A stretch of 64,000 nt of DNA, taken from positions 388,501-452,500 of the forward strand of contig JAEMWC010000213.1 of NCBI GenBank assembly GCA_016490735.1, written 5' to 3'. How positions within the stretch are numbered: the stretch's first letter is position 1; every line of letters begins with the position of its first letter. The position numbers were made by a program, and so were the translations under genes. Under the pieces are notes generated by a model, which saw only the letters and a list, made by a program, of their open reading frames with translations, was not told the origin of the DNA and did not search any database. The DNA is from Pachyseris speciosa. Taxonomy: Eukaryota; Cnidaria; Anthozoa; Scleractinia; Pachyseridae. This document shows, one piece after another, positions 26,101 to 38,100 of this stretch.

Positions 26101-29100
26101 TGTGATTTGTATTTTGAAGTTGTCGCTCAGGGTAGTGTCAAGGCTTCAAACGAACTGCTGGGCTACGGTGCCCCAAATGAAAAACATGAACACGGGAAAG
26201 TGATTTGTACACGAACATAGGAAAATACTTGGGATGACTAAAAGTTGGTCTAATTTGAAAACAAGATTGTCCTCAAACACAGACGCTTTTTGCATCAAAT
26301 AACCACGAGAAAAATATAAAGAAGTATCGAAATATGGAAACAAGTTTCGTAAACTATCGAAACAACCGATTTTTATTTTCGGATCTTTCCAAGAATACCC
26401 CTCTATCGAAGATACCCGGCTCACCTTTTGTTTCGAGTTTTGAACACAGAAACTTCCGTTTAAAGGTTTGATGATCATCTCCAACTCAATTTGATATTAA
26501 AATTAATTTGCTGTTTTCCTTTTGCAGTATGGGACACTTTGTTACGTGCTATACTCCCATGCATCCAGACAGCTGAACCAGGTGTGTGCTTTGTTCTTTT
26601 TCTAACACTACTAAAGTACATTGCAACAGAAAATTTAGGCGACTTTTTTACAAATTGCAAAAGCTTGATACCCCCCCAAATTTGATATGGTTGGAAGATG
26701 TGTGCTGCCAATTGTCCAAAGTCACAAAACTTATGTCGTGAAATATCCTTCTTCCAAACATCTCGGTGTTAAACCTTTGCGAACTTTTTCTGTAGTAGGT
26801 AAGGCATTTTTCAAGAAGTCAAACCACTAGATATGGTGTCTGAAAACTGAACGTAATTTCGCAGTATTGCCGTAGTGGTTTGCAAAGTTCTTTGTCTGGC
26901 TTTCTTCTACTTTTTCCTAGATACTTCATTGAGACAGGAGGACCTTTTTACAACACTTGACATTTCTAATAAGGATTAATAATAAACAACACTACACAAA
27001 ACACAAAGTCTGCAGTTAACAGAGTGAAAACCAAACGAAAATACAGGAGTTAGATGACACTGAAAACAATTCACGGAACATTGCTTGCATTTACAGCAAT
27101 CGAGTGGATATGAAATGCGTTAAAGAAAAAGGTTCATTGCGTTTCTTGATTTTGGATCCTGTCTAGACCATGTTGACGGATTCTGGCGAAATAATGAAAC
27201 TATCATTTAGCTTGAAAATTTGGTTTATCAACGGAATATATAAATCATAAATTGATCACCGTAAAGAGATTAAAAAAGCTGACGTTTCGACGTATGGCTA
27301 ACGCTCGAAACGTCAGCTTTTTCAAATCTCTTTACGGTGGTCAATTTACATTATCAACTCCGTTGATAAACCCGATGTTCGTGTTTCACTCTCCCCCCCC
27401 CCCCCCCCCCCCACCCACCCCCGACGCAGGACCAAAGTTTCTTTAGAAACTAACCCCCTTTTATCATTTAGCTTACTTGAGTAGATATAATACCTCATGA
27501 ATAGGAGGGTATAGGTGAATATTCTTACAGCTCACGCAAGATAGATACCTCCTACTAACCTTTTTTCCTCCGTCCGTACTGTAAGTTACGGACCGAGTTT
27601 TTTCCCGTTGATTTATGGCCCAAGCACGAAGCGCGCGGGCCACAAATTAATGGGAAAAAACGAGGATCCGTAACTTACAGTACGGACCGAGGAAACAAGG
27701 TTAGTAAGGTATTTATCAGTTATATCTCTGAGGTTAATCCGGCGCGCGGGAAAGAAAACTAGTTGAAGTCAAGCGGGACGTACTGTAGAATACGGCCAGC
27801 AATCTCGACCAATCACAGCGCGCGTACTAAGTGAGAGATATAATAAGGTCCCTCACCTCACCAACAATAAAACTGTTTTCTAAAATTTCATCTCTAACTC
27901 AGTTTGATAAAGATGAGATGGCGTCAGACAGTCGTCTGTCTTGGCTTCAGCGGCGTGATGAGATGCTGCTGTTATCTGAACGCTGCTTCACTTCCGCTCT
28001 GGGAATCGAAGACGGCGAAGCCTGGTTACATCACTACATGCTGGGAAAGATCTCAGAGAAACTGAAAAAACGTCCTGGAGTCTACCTGGAGCATTATCAG
28101 CAGGTGAGAATATTCATGGCAAATGTAAACTCCGATTGAACTAGAGAGTTTAAGAGATTTTAACGAGAGTGTGCTGGTGAAAGGTGGCGACTGAACTTCT
28201 TTCAACTATGCAATTGATGAAACTTCGACTTTTCAGAAGCGTCAGGTTAAAAGTCAGTGGGGGCGCTTTGAACTCGTAAAGCAGAAGTGTGATCGCTCAT
28301 CTATGCTGTTGTTCAAAGCGACGGAATTTAACAAAACCTTGAGAGAGAAGAGACCAATTGTCGAAGAGAACGCTAAAAACAAAGATTTGGAGTGAGTGGT
28401 GGTGGTGGTGGTGATGATGGTGGTGGCGATGATGGTGGTGGTGATGATTATGGTGGTGGTGGCGGTGATGATGATGATGTGGTGGTGGTGGTGGTGGTGG
28501 TGATGATGATGATGATGATGGCGGTGGTGAAGAACTAATGAAGGACAAAACTTAATGAATTTACTCTGGAAAATTTTACATGACAACTTCAAGGAGATTT
28601 TACCTTTTGAGAACGTGTCATGGTTACAAAAAAATTTATTAAAAAAGAGGTGTCCCATGAGAATTTTAAAGAACCACCGCTGATATGATGACATGTGCTG
28701 CCTCTGTTCATCTCTAGAGTGCAAAAAATTTGGACGATGACATCTCCAGCTACCCACGAAGAATTTCGTACTACAATCCACCTGAGCATACGCTTGAAGC
28801 ACTTGAGGTAACTTTTTGTCCCGTTCACACGCATATCTCTTTGTTCTTTCATATCCTAAAACAAGAACTTGTGACAAATAATCGCAGTATTGCCTATCCA
28901 CACGTATAAATTGTCAGCTGTGTTTGGGCTCGTCTTATCAAATTTCTGGGCCAAAATGGACATCCGAGGTGCAGTTGGAGTCCCTGAAAGTTCAACTATT
29001 CAATTTGTCCTCGCACCTTCCCGCCTTTGGGGAGGTTTTGGTATACTCCTGTCTTATCTGAAACTATGAACGCGAATTGCTTTTTTATTTCATTATTATT

Positions 29101-32100
29101 TTTTTTTTGTCATTTCCGCCACGTTAAAAGGGCACTAGCACACTATAATGAGTCATCGCTGCAATGGAAACCCAAAGATGATGGTGAAGCCTTTTTACCA
29201 AAGATTACGTTACTGCACTGAAACTATTTACTGTCGTCGGTTGCTACGGATGGCAAGGATGAAACGAGTTTCAAGAAATCGCGAAAAATTAAATGTGGCC
29301 TACCCTCCGCAAACGTTCATTCCTCTTAATTTGCAAAAGCATTCTGTGCATTATTCGAATTGCTGAGTGGTTGTTTCAAGACATTTTTTAACAAAACAAA
29401 AACCGGTGAAATTCTAAAACCGAGCTCTTCAAGCTTTCTTCACCTTTACCTAGATTTATTTCCGGATCCACGTGTCAGTTCTGAAGCTTCTTTTTGACAA
29501 GTACCCGGATGTGGATGTAAGTGTTCTGGAAGAGCATCTTCAGCGAGCCTCTCAAGGGCCCTTTTATCACCCCGAGTTTGACACTGATGCAGGACAAGGA
29601 ACAGTGTACAGGACCGAGTCAACTACATCTGGTATGTATTGTGATAAATGAACTAAATTGCTACTTCTGTTTTAGACTGCGAGAAGTCTCTAATTTCGCG
29701 ATGGGTTGTGGGGCGCGTCGCGTCTCCTCGACATTATAGTCAGATTAAGTCCTAAACCTGTCAACCACAATTTGTAAAGCTGACCAAGACTCTTTCAAAC
29801 TTAACATGCCAATTCTAAGCACTACCATATTTTATTCTAACACTAACATATTCTATATGAGAACGTTATTCTCAAGCTCAATGACAGTGCCTACTTGATT
29901 GCTTGGAACAGTGACTGAGCAGTGCTTTCAATAAGATTTGAAGCACGTGGCTAGATAATGTTAGCACCTGGCGGAGGTTGTGAAGGGGGCCGACGGCCCT
30001 TTCCCCTTGGGGGTTCTGGGGGCATGCTCCCTCAGAAAATATTTGAAATCGGGAAACTTGCAAACAACATTTCCAGTGATTTGAGAGAGAATATTAACAC
30101 CCAAACATTCACTACTTTTTTGTTAGATCCTGGTAGCACAATGTTTGCAATTACTTGGCTATTACAATCTGTCACAAATTTTTCTTATTTTGGAAAAGCT
30201 GTAAAAGATACGATAAGAAGTAGGATGCCTTACTTTCCAAGAGTAACCGAATACAAAACGAGAGGAAAATGAGCTAAATACTGATCTCAATCCAATTATA
30301 TTCATGACTCAAAACTTACCCGATTGCTGTCGTCAGCTTTTCGTAGCTGCAGGAGCTAGAAACAACAGCCCAGAACACTGCCGCTTCATATTTCGATGCT
30401 CCCACAGCTTATTCCCACCATGTAATATGTGCTGGAGTGTGATCATTACTGATGATGATGTTCGCGACAACGTTATGTGAAAATACGCAAAATGGAAAAT
30501 GACTGCGGATAGCATGTACTGCGATAAGATCTAAGGGGGAGTGTATAAATCAAACATTAGTTGTGTTTTTTGTTTCTTAAAATTAGTTTTCCAATAACAA
30601 TTTCGACTAACCAATTGATTGAAGTGAGGTTTTAGTTCCTTTACTTCGGTTTTAATTGTTCACAAGAAACAGCCGGCGATTAACAAGTTAGCACCCGCCG
30701 GAGCTCAGGCGGGAGCCTGGTCTTATTGAAAGCATTGCAGTGATTGGCCCATTAAAAGGGTATCGTAAGTTCTCCCTTGCACAGCACTGATTGGATGTTC
30801 AACTATCGTTTGAACATAATTGATTATTAATGATTTTCTCGTAGATACTTTGTCAAGCAGCGTTTTTGAAGACCCTAAACACGAGGAACCAAAACCAGCT
30901 GAGCCAAATGTTGGTACGAATGCTGTGAGTATGTCTGAAGCTCCACAGGAAGAAGAGCTGAACACTTCACAACCGAAAGTCGATGGTTTAGAGGACAAAA
31001 AAGACAATGCTATGGAAGTATCTTCTGTGGAAGGTACGGAGGACTTCACAAACAAGGAATGTAGTTCGCAAAGTCAAGAATCGCTGGCTCCAGTTCCAAT
31101 GGAAGTGGACCTGTCTATTCCGTCCAGCGGTGCGTCTTCATCAGAGCAGAAACCAAACAACTCCCAGCCTCCAACAGCAATACTCCCCTCTAATGAGCGG
31201 GAAGAACTGGAAACGAAACCAATCATCTCAGAAAACTCGGAGAACGAAAAATGTGAAAGTGCCGGTGAAGAAGCCAAAGAAAAAGAAGTGGAAAGTTCTG
31301 AGCAAGATGAAACTTCCATGTTAAATGTACATTCGGATCCTGCCACTGAACCTTGCACAAAGGATAAGGTTTTGAATGAAACGTCTGCGAATGTGGTTAA
31401 ATTAACAGAAGAGGAAAAAATGATGCATGCAGAAACAGCACCAAAAGATGAAGAAAAATCGAAGACTTCCGAACCTGTGAAAAGCGCTGTCGAAGAGAGC
31501 TCACTAGAAGAAACCAAGGTTTTGGCGGATGCCAAAGAAGCCGAAATTACAATGGAAGAAAAAGATTCTAAGGATGAAAAAGCCGACGTGGAGGCTGAAC
31601 CGGAGAAAATGGAGGTTGATGCGGTTCCCACTGATGATGCAGTAGCTGTTAAAATGGACGAAACTACTGATGTTGATTCAACAACACTAACGAGTGAAAC
31701 GGTGGCTTCAACCGCTGACACAGTGGCAGTGTCGGCTCAGAGCCCTCCAGCAGTGAAGACCAAGCGGCCTCCTTTGACAGAAGAACAGAATGCGAAAAAG
31801 ACGGAACTCATGGACCGCTGTATTCATGCGCTGGAGTATTGTTTACGGAGGTTCCCTCAACACCACAAGTCACGATATCGTCTGGCGTACGTGTTTTATT
31901 ACTCACCTGAGCACAAGGTAACGCAGCACTTCTTTCAACAAGATACGTTAATTTTCTGGTGACTTCAAAACAAAATCTTCTAGAGCTGTCGAAGAGTTAA
32001 AATTTGTCAGCCTTTTGAAAGGCAAAGAACGACTCACCGGAAGTAACGGTCTTAAAAAGTAACGCAAATTCGTTACCAATCAGTACGAAAGAGAAAATTA

Positions 32101-35100
32101 AATAGTAGTGTTATGAACTACTCTGTAGTTAGTGTCACATGTTTAAGCTATTTCGAAAGAGCGATCAACCGATAGTTGATAGCGACTCCAATCGATAGCC
32201 AGACGGGTTGTTAATATGGGAACTTTGCAGTTCCCCTTCATGCTTGCAACTTGTGAAATATATGTGTTCTGGCCGATATTAATAGTCTTGGATTTCACTT
32301 GACTGTTTGAGGAAAGAATAAACGGTTTGTGATGGCAGAGCTTGTTTTAAAAACGCTTAAAAGGAATATACCTTTTTAGCTTGTAGATGTTGTTTTCCCA
32401 ATGTAGACCATGTGATCCTCCGAAGGGGATTTGCCTTTTGTCTTTTCGTAAATTATGCGTACGTTCAAAGGCGAAAGTTCAAAAGAAACATTTCTCTAGG
32501 GTAACATCACATGACCTACTTTGGGATAACAAAACATACAAGCTTAAAAGGTATATTAACGTCAGAATTACTCGACGGTGTCGTGGTTAAAACCATTAAC
32601 TGAGAGTGAGATTTCCTCTTGTCCTTATCCATTTCAGGAGACAAGTGCCTGCCGTGACTTGCTGTTTGGTAGTAACACCAGGCAGGTCAAGACATTTCCT
32701 TTTCCACATCAAGGAGTTTTCAATGAAAAGAGCAAGACGAACTTGTTCTCGGTAAGGATAACTTACTACTGTATATAACATTGATTTCCTAATTATGAGG
32801 CCCAATAGAACTGTTTTCAATTGAGCATTGAAAGTAAACTGTGTTTGCTTTGGTTTTGCATTGCTTCGCTCTGTGATTGGTCAGCAAAACGCGCGCCACT
32901 TTCTCAACCAATGAGAAGCAAAACCAAAACCAATCGTGACTTGCACGCCGCGCGCATTTTCCCGCGCTTCAGGCCGATTACGTGTAATTGCTTCGAATTC
33001 TGATTGGCTCACTGTACTGTTTCGGGCTTTTGTGATTGGCTTGAGTAATTACTTTTCCTTCATTTGTATCAGTGTAACTGAAGCCTCAGAATAGGCACAA
33101 AGAAAACAACTTGAGGCCCGTGCTAACGCTCCAAATTGTCGAGTCCAACATGCTGGGTGCATGCGTTTGAGCAGTGTGTTAGGTGTTGTCAGCAGTTAGG
33201 CCTCACCTGTAGTTCTTATGAACTGATTTTTGTTACACCTCCCATTGGTTGGTTCTTGTTTGGATAGTTTTCATATGAATGTACTGATACAGCACAATCC
33301 GAATTTTGATTCTCTTCGTTGTGTCCCAATTTCATTTTACTGGAGTTTAAAGACGATGGATACTAAAAATTGTTTAAACGGACTGTCCTAATAAACCTAA
33401 GTTATGTGATACATATTTGTTTATCCCTTCTCAATTATTTCCATAACAGGCGTTCTGGAGAATCCCTGAAGAGGATATTGATAGGTAACTGATCTGGTCT
33501 TTATTCAACAACAAAAGAGCAACAGACGTGCTCGATTTACAGTATAAACAAAGAAATCAAACTGCAATATTAAAAAGACACCTATTGATAAAAACTGATT
33601 TAAAACGCTCGGTATTTATTCTAGGCAAGATGTAATTTTGAGCCCTTTTACATAGTTGTCTAGTCCTTCAGGTGGTAAAAGGTCTGTTAGCAGTTTCTAT
33701 GGTAGTGATTCTACACCACAATTCTAAATCTGTCAAAGGAGCTAGTCACGATTTGTTTCCCAAATTATTCTCACTTCTCACCATCCAGACATTCTCAGTA
33801 TCAGAACATTCTGCTGTTTGAGAAAAACGAGCGACTTAGTAGTGAACTTTACTCGACTTATAAAGGCTGTTTTTGACCCTGGCAGACGTTCTTCTTGTTT
33901 GTTTGTTTGTCTATTTTGTTTTGTTTTGTGTTGTGTTCTTGTTTGTTTGGGTCGTTTTCATCCCCTAATGACATGAATCACGTTTCTCTGTTTCAGGCCT
34001 GGTAGTTTCTGTACTCACACCTACAAATCAGTGGCGCTGCTGCTAGACGTTCTTAGCGAGTTAAAGGAGTGGGACACCTTGTTGCTTATCCAGAACCTTC
34101 TTTACAGAACACCAGAGCAGGGGAAGTAAGTTAATTACCATATCGTTGTCGCAAAAGGTCCTCTTATTTTGCTGTTTTTAAAAGTCAAATGCTTTATTAT
34201 AGCTGGTCAAGTTGAAATCTGCTAACTTGTTCAAGATAGAATTCCTTGTTAATTATGTCGAATCCAAATCGTCCGTTTTTCTAGTTTATCTTAAACGATT
34301 TCCCTTGATTCTCCTTCGATTTATCTGAAATTCGGTTTGACGAAAATTAGTTAACATGTTATGACTTAGCGAGGGGAACGAAGCACTTGTTGGTTATATA
34401 GACCCTTTTCATAAAGGCGCCCGACAAATTATTCTTTTATTTTTATGATAATGAGCCCTACTAGCCTCGTCAGCATGTGCAAAATTCAATAGAATTTTTT
34501 CATTAAAGTGAGGTTAGTAGGGCTAATTAACACATATACAAAAGAATAATTAAAATCGTCCGCCATTATGAAAAAGGTCTATTATTTAAAGTAATGTTTA
34601 ATAAATGAAGAGGAGTGTTTTATCAAGTTTAAAACACGAGGCGCAGCCGAGTGTTTTAGGACTTGATAAAACACGAATTGCGAATTTATTGAACGGCTTA
34701 AAAATCTTTACTGTAATTCTATCCATTCTTACACTAAAATTTAGAATATGGGTTATTTTGGCCTAGAAAATCGGATGTAAAATTTAGCCGTGTCTTAATC
34801 AGATATAAAGACACTCATTAAAAATTAATTTCTTTTGTATTTCCTTCATGAATTATTAATGTGTTTTTTCAGGAAGGAGAAAGCATCCCTCTGGGTTGGG
34901 TTTTTCCTCCTGTGGTCTCTCTTTCGTACTGACCAACCACGAAAGCGGTAAACGATGCGCTTCTTAAGAGATCCTGAGGAACCCTGAGTGTCTTACACTG
35001 ACCATTTTGCTTGCGGCCAAAAGGTCTTTGTGATGTCATTCGTGTATAATGTTCAAGCGTGAAACATGGCTGAGAAGGCGAAAAAGCTTAAACCTGGAAC

Positions 35101-38100
35101 GTTTTGCGCAGCTGATGGCCCCGGTAGTGAATCTTCGTAGTTCTCAGACATTTTTATTCCACGGAGCTCACAAAAACAGAGTGACGCACTCGACTGAGTA
35201 CACACGAATACGTCACGACTTTTCATCAGACCCCAGGTTTTTGTCTAGAATTTTAGTGGGAAAGGCACAACTTTCGCCGCGAGACAAGACAAGACGAAGA
35301 CAAGACAACTTTATTATATTCAGTTTCCAAAGAATACATTGAGAAGACTAAGTGAAATCTGGTAGGCTCAATTCAAGAGAAAAAGAGATGTATTACAGAA
35401 GAAGCTAAAGTTTGATAATAAGTTCCTGCCCCTTTAATTTTAGTAAATTATTTTCCCCTCAAAATGTTTCTTAAAGCACCAATTTTCATATTGGAGAAAA
35501 AAAAACTGGCTTTGAATTTTCGATTCATGTGCACTTTAACATTGGGAGCAATCGATTTTGATTGGTTCGTGGCTTCGCGTGTTTCTCAGAACTTTTAGCG
35601 CTCTTTTCTGTTAAGTACAGCTGCCGACGAAAGCATTTAATACAGTTGTAGCTGTACGGTTGATTGCACACAGTTCTGTGATGCTGGATGCTTTAGAAAC
35701 TATGATTGACTGATAATAAACAGTTTTTGTTCGACAAACGTTATACTTTATGGTCATTTCAGTATTAGAAAATCGAGAGTTAAAAGTTAGATAAAACTAG
35801 GAATATGTATGAACATCTGCTAGGAAATAATAAAAAAACTGCGAGCAACTTTCGTGCACTATTTTTAAATTTCAAGCACTTTTTACAAAAATCGAGCACT
35901 ATTTGAGCACTTTTTTGCCATTTTTGAGCACTTTTTGGCGATTTTTCCAGCGCAATCGGGACAGGCCTAATCGTAATCCGCGCGCGCAGTTCTTAGTGGC
36001 GGAAAATTCGACACGAAAACGGGAAAACGATGGGCCTCTTAAGAAAATCTGACGAAAGCTGGGTCCTTACGTTGACCAATCAGGGGTTCGTAATCCGCGC
36101 GCATAGGAGCCCATGGTAATGGCTCGTGGCGCGCACAGTCTTTGGTGGCTTTTTAAATTGTGCAAGGATTTCAAAGAACCGAACTGGATGGCCTTACTTG
36201 GTTTACGTTTTAATTTGAATCGCCATAAGTAGAATCTCTTCTCTCTTTTTTTTTCCCAGAAAATACCTGAGAGACAACGAGAGACATTACTTAGCCAAGA
36301 AGGTGAGAGAAAACATTAAGTTGTCTGTCATTGAACAACTGTTCTTAAACAAATCCAGGGTCCCTCATATCCTTCGTACGACCTTTGTATATTGACAGCC
36401 TTCTTACTGTACATTCTTCAACCTTGTTTTCCTTTGAATCTCGTTGCAGGCTTTTGAGTATTCACTGGAAATCATCAAAGCACGAGTTTCCAATCAGGAT
36501 CCCAAGGTGAGGATTATGCAGCAAACCGATGAAATGCGGGACAAGTCTCGCACTGAGAACAATTTTCACTGACCACGCCCGGGTCCGTTAAGTTTGCCTT
36601 CCTGGACATGGTTTTGTTTCTACGTCAGAAAGAAGCTATTGTTGTTGTTATTGTTGTTGTATGTTCATGTTTAAGTGCACATAAACCCCCAAATTTTTTT
36701 TCACTAAAATAAATCTTTGCACCTGTTTGAAACGCATTGCGTCTTTTTTAGCAAATCTTGACTAGTTATTTTGAATTTTCTAGGGTGTTAAAGTTGCAAA
36801 ATCTGGCCATTGTCTGCCCCACGACCGAGTCAGAAGGGGCTTGGGTCTATTCTCGATTTGACGTCACAAACTGATTTACATCGCATTAAGTCTTTGTTAA
36901 CATGCATGCAGAGCAGTTTGTGACGTCAGATCGGGAATAAACCCAAGCCCCTTCTGACTCGGTCGTGAGGCCAGATTTTGCAACTTTAACATCCTAGAAA
37001 ACTCAAAATAACTAGTCAAGATTTGCTAAGAAAGGCGCAATGCGTTTCAAACAAATGCAAAGATTTATTTGAGCAAAAAAAACTTTTTGGGTTTAGGTGC
37101 ACTTTAACTTTGATGTTTTGGGGCACGAAGCAGTAACCCGAAAGTGAGAAACAGGTGTAAACGAAGATCTAGAGATTCACACTGCAGGTATAGAAGTTGC
37201 TTCTCAAGTCAAGACATTCGTATAAATCACTTTCCACATATTTACAGAGGCTTTAAGCCAATCATTGTGTCGTATTTGTTTTAAGGTGGAACCATCTGCT
37301 CTTTCTCAACTTGTTTTGGACGTGTACGAGTGCTGCAAAACTGGACAAAAATACGAGCCGTCTGTAAAGGTACAACGTAATACTTGTAACTAGTAACTGG
37401 TAATCATTTAGCCCAGGTGGGGTTCTCCCAGAAAAATTGGGTTGGGGTGTGCGGCCAGCGTCCTGAAACCCTTACCCTATTTTTGACCAAAATTTTCGAT
37501 TTTCCCTACCCTATTCCAGACCTGATTAATAATTCAATACCCTATTTCAGACCTATTTTACGGACACGGTTGGCGTAAACATAACTTGAGAAGGGCGTTT
37601 GTTAATGGTCTTGTCGCCTAATGATGAAAAAGTAGCTTCTTCTTTAAAAAAAACCAATTCAAGTCTAGAGTGCTCAAACCATACCCCATTTCAGACCAAT
37701 ATGGTCAAAATCGATATCCTATTTCAGACCAAAACGGCTAAGAAACCATACCCTTTCTGGCCGCACATACCCATATCAGCCTATATAAGGGAGTACCCCC
37801 CCCCCCCCCGGGTTCATTTAGGTCTTCAGAACTGAGAGGTCAACTCCCTTTTGGGCAACCTTTTGATCTAAAGGACGTGCATTGACTGGACGCAAAGAAT
37901 TCACTCCAGGATATTGGGAAAATATTTTATTTTAGTATATACTACGTAACTAGTAATCATTTAGGTCTTCAGAACTGAGATGTCAACTCCCTTTTGGGCA
38001 ACCTTTTTATCTAAAGGATGTGCATTGACTGGACGCAAAGAATTCACTCCAGGATATTGGGAAAATATTTTATTTTAGTTTATACCACACAAGTGAATAG

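Noticed and set aside
26146..26484. 112-codon minus-strand frame in a CABIN1 intron
   Set aside because: No recognisable domain and no splice or codon support.
28254..28901. His-rich minus-strand frames
   Set aside because: Produced by the GGT/GAT microsatellite.
31074..31721. 215-codon Ser-rich minus-strand frame
   Set aside because: Antisense of the Glu/Ala-rich CABIN1 exon.
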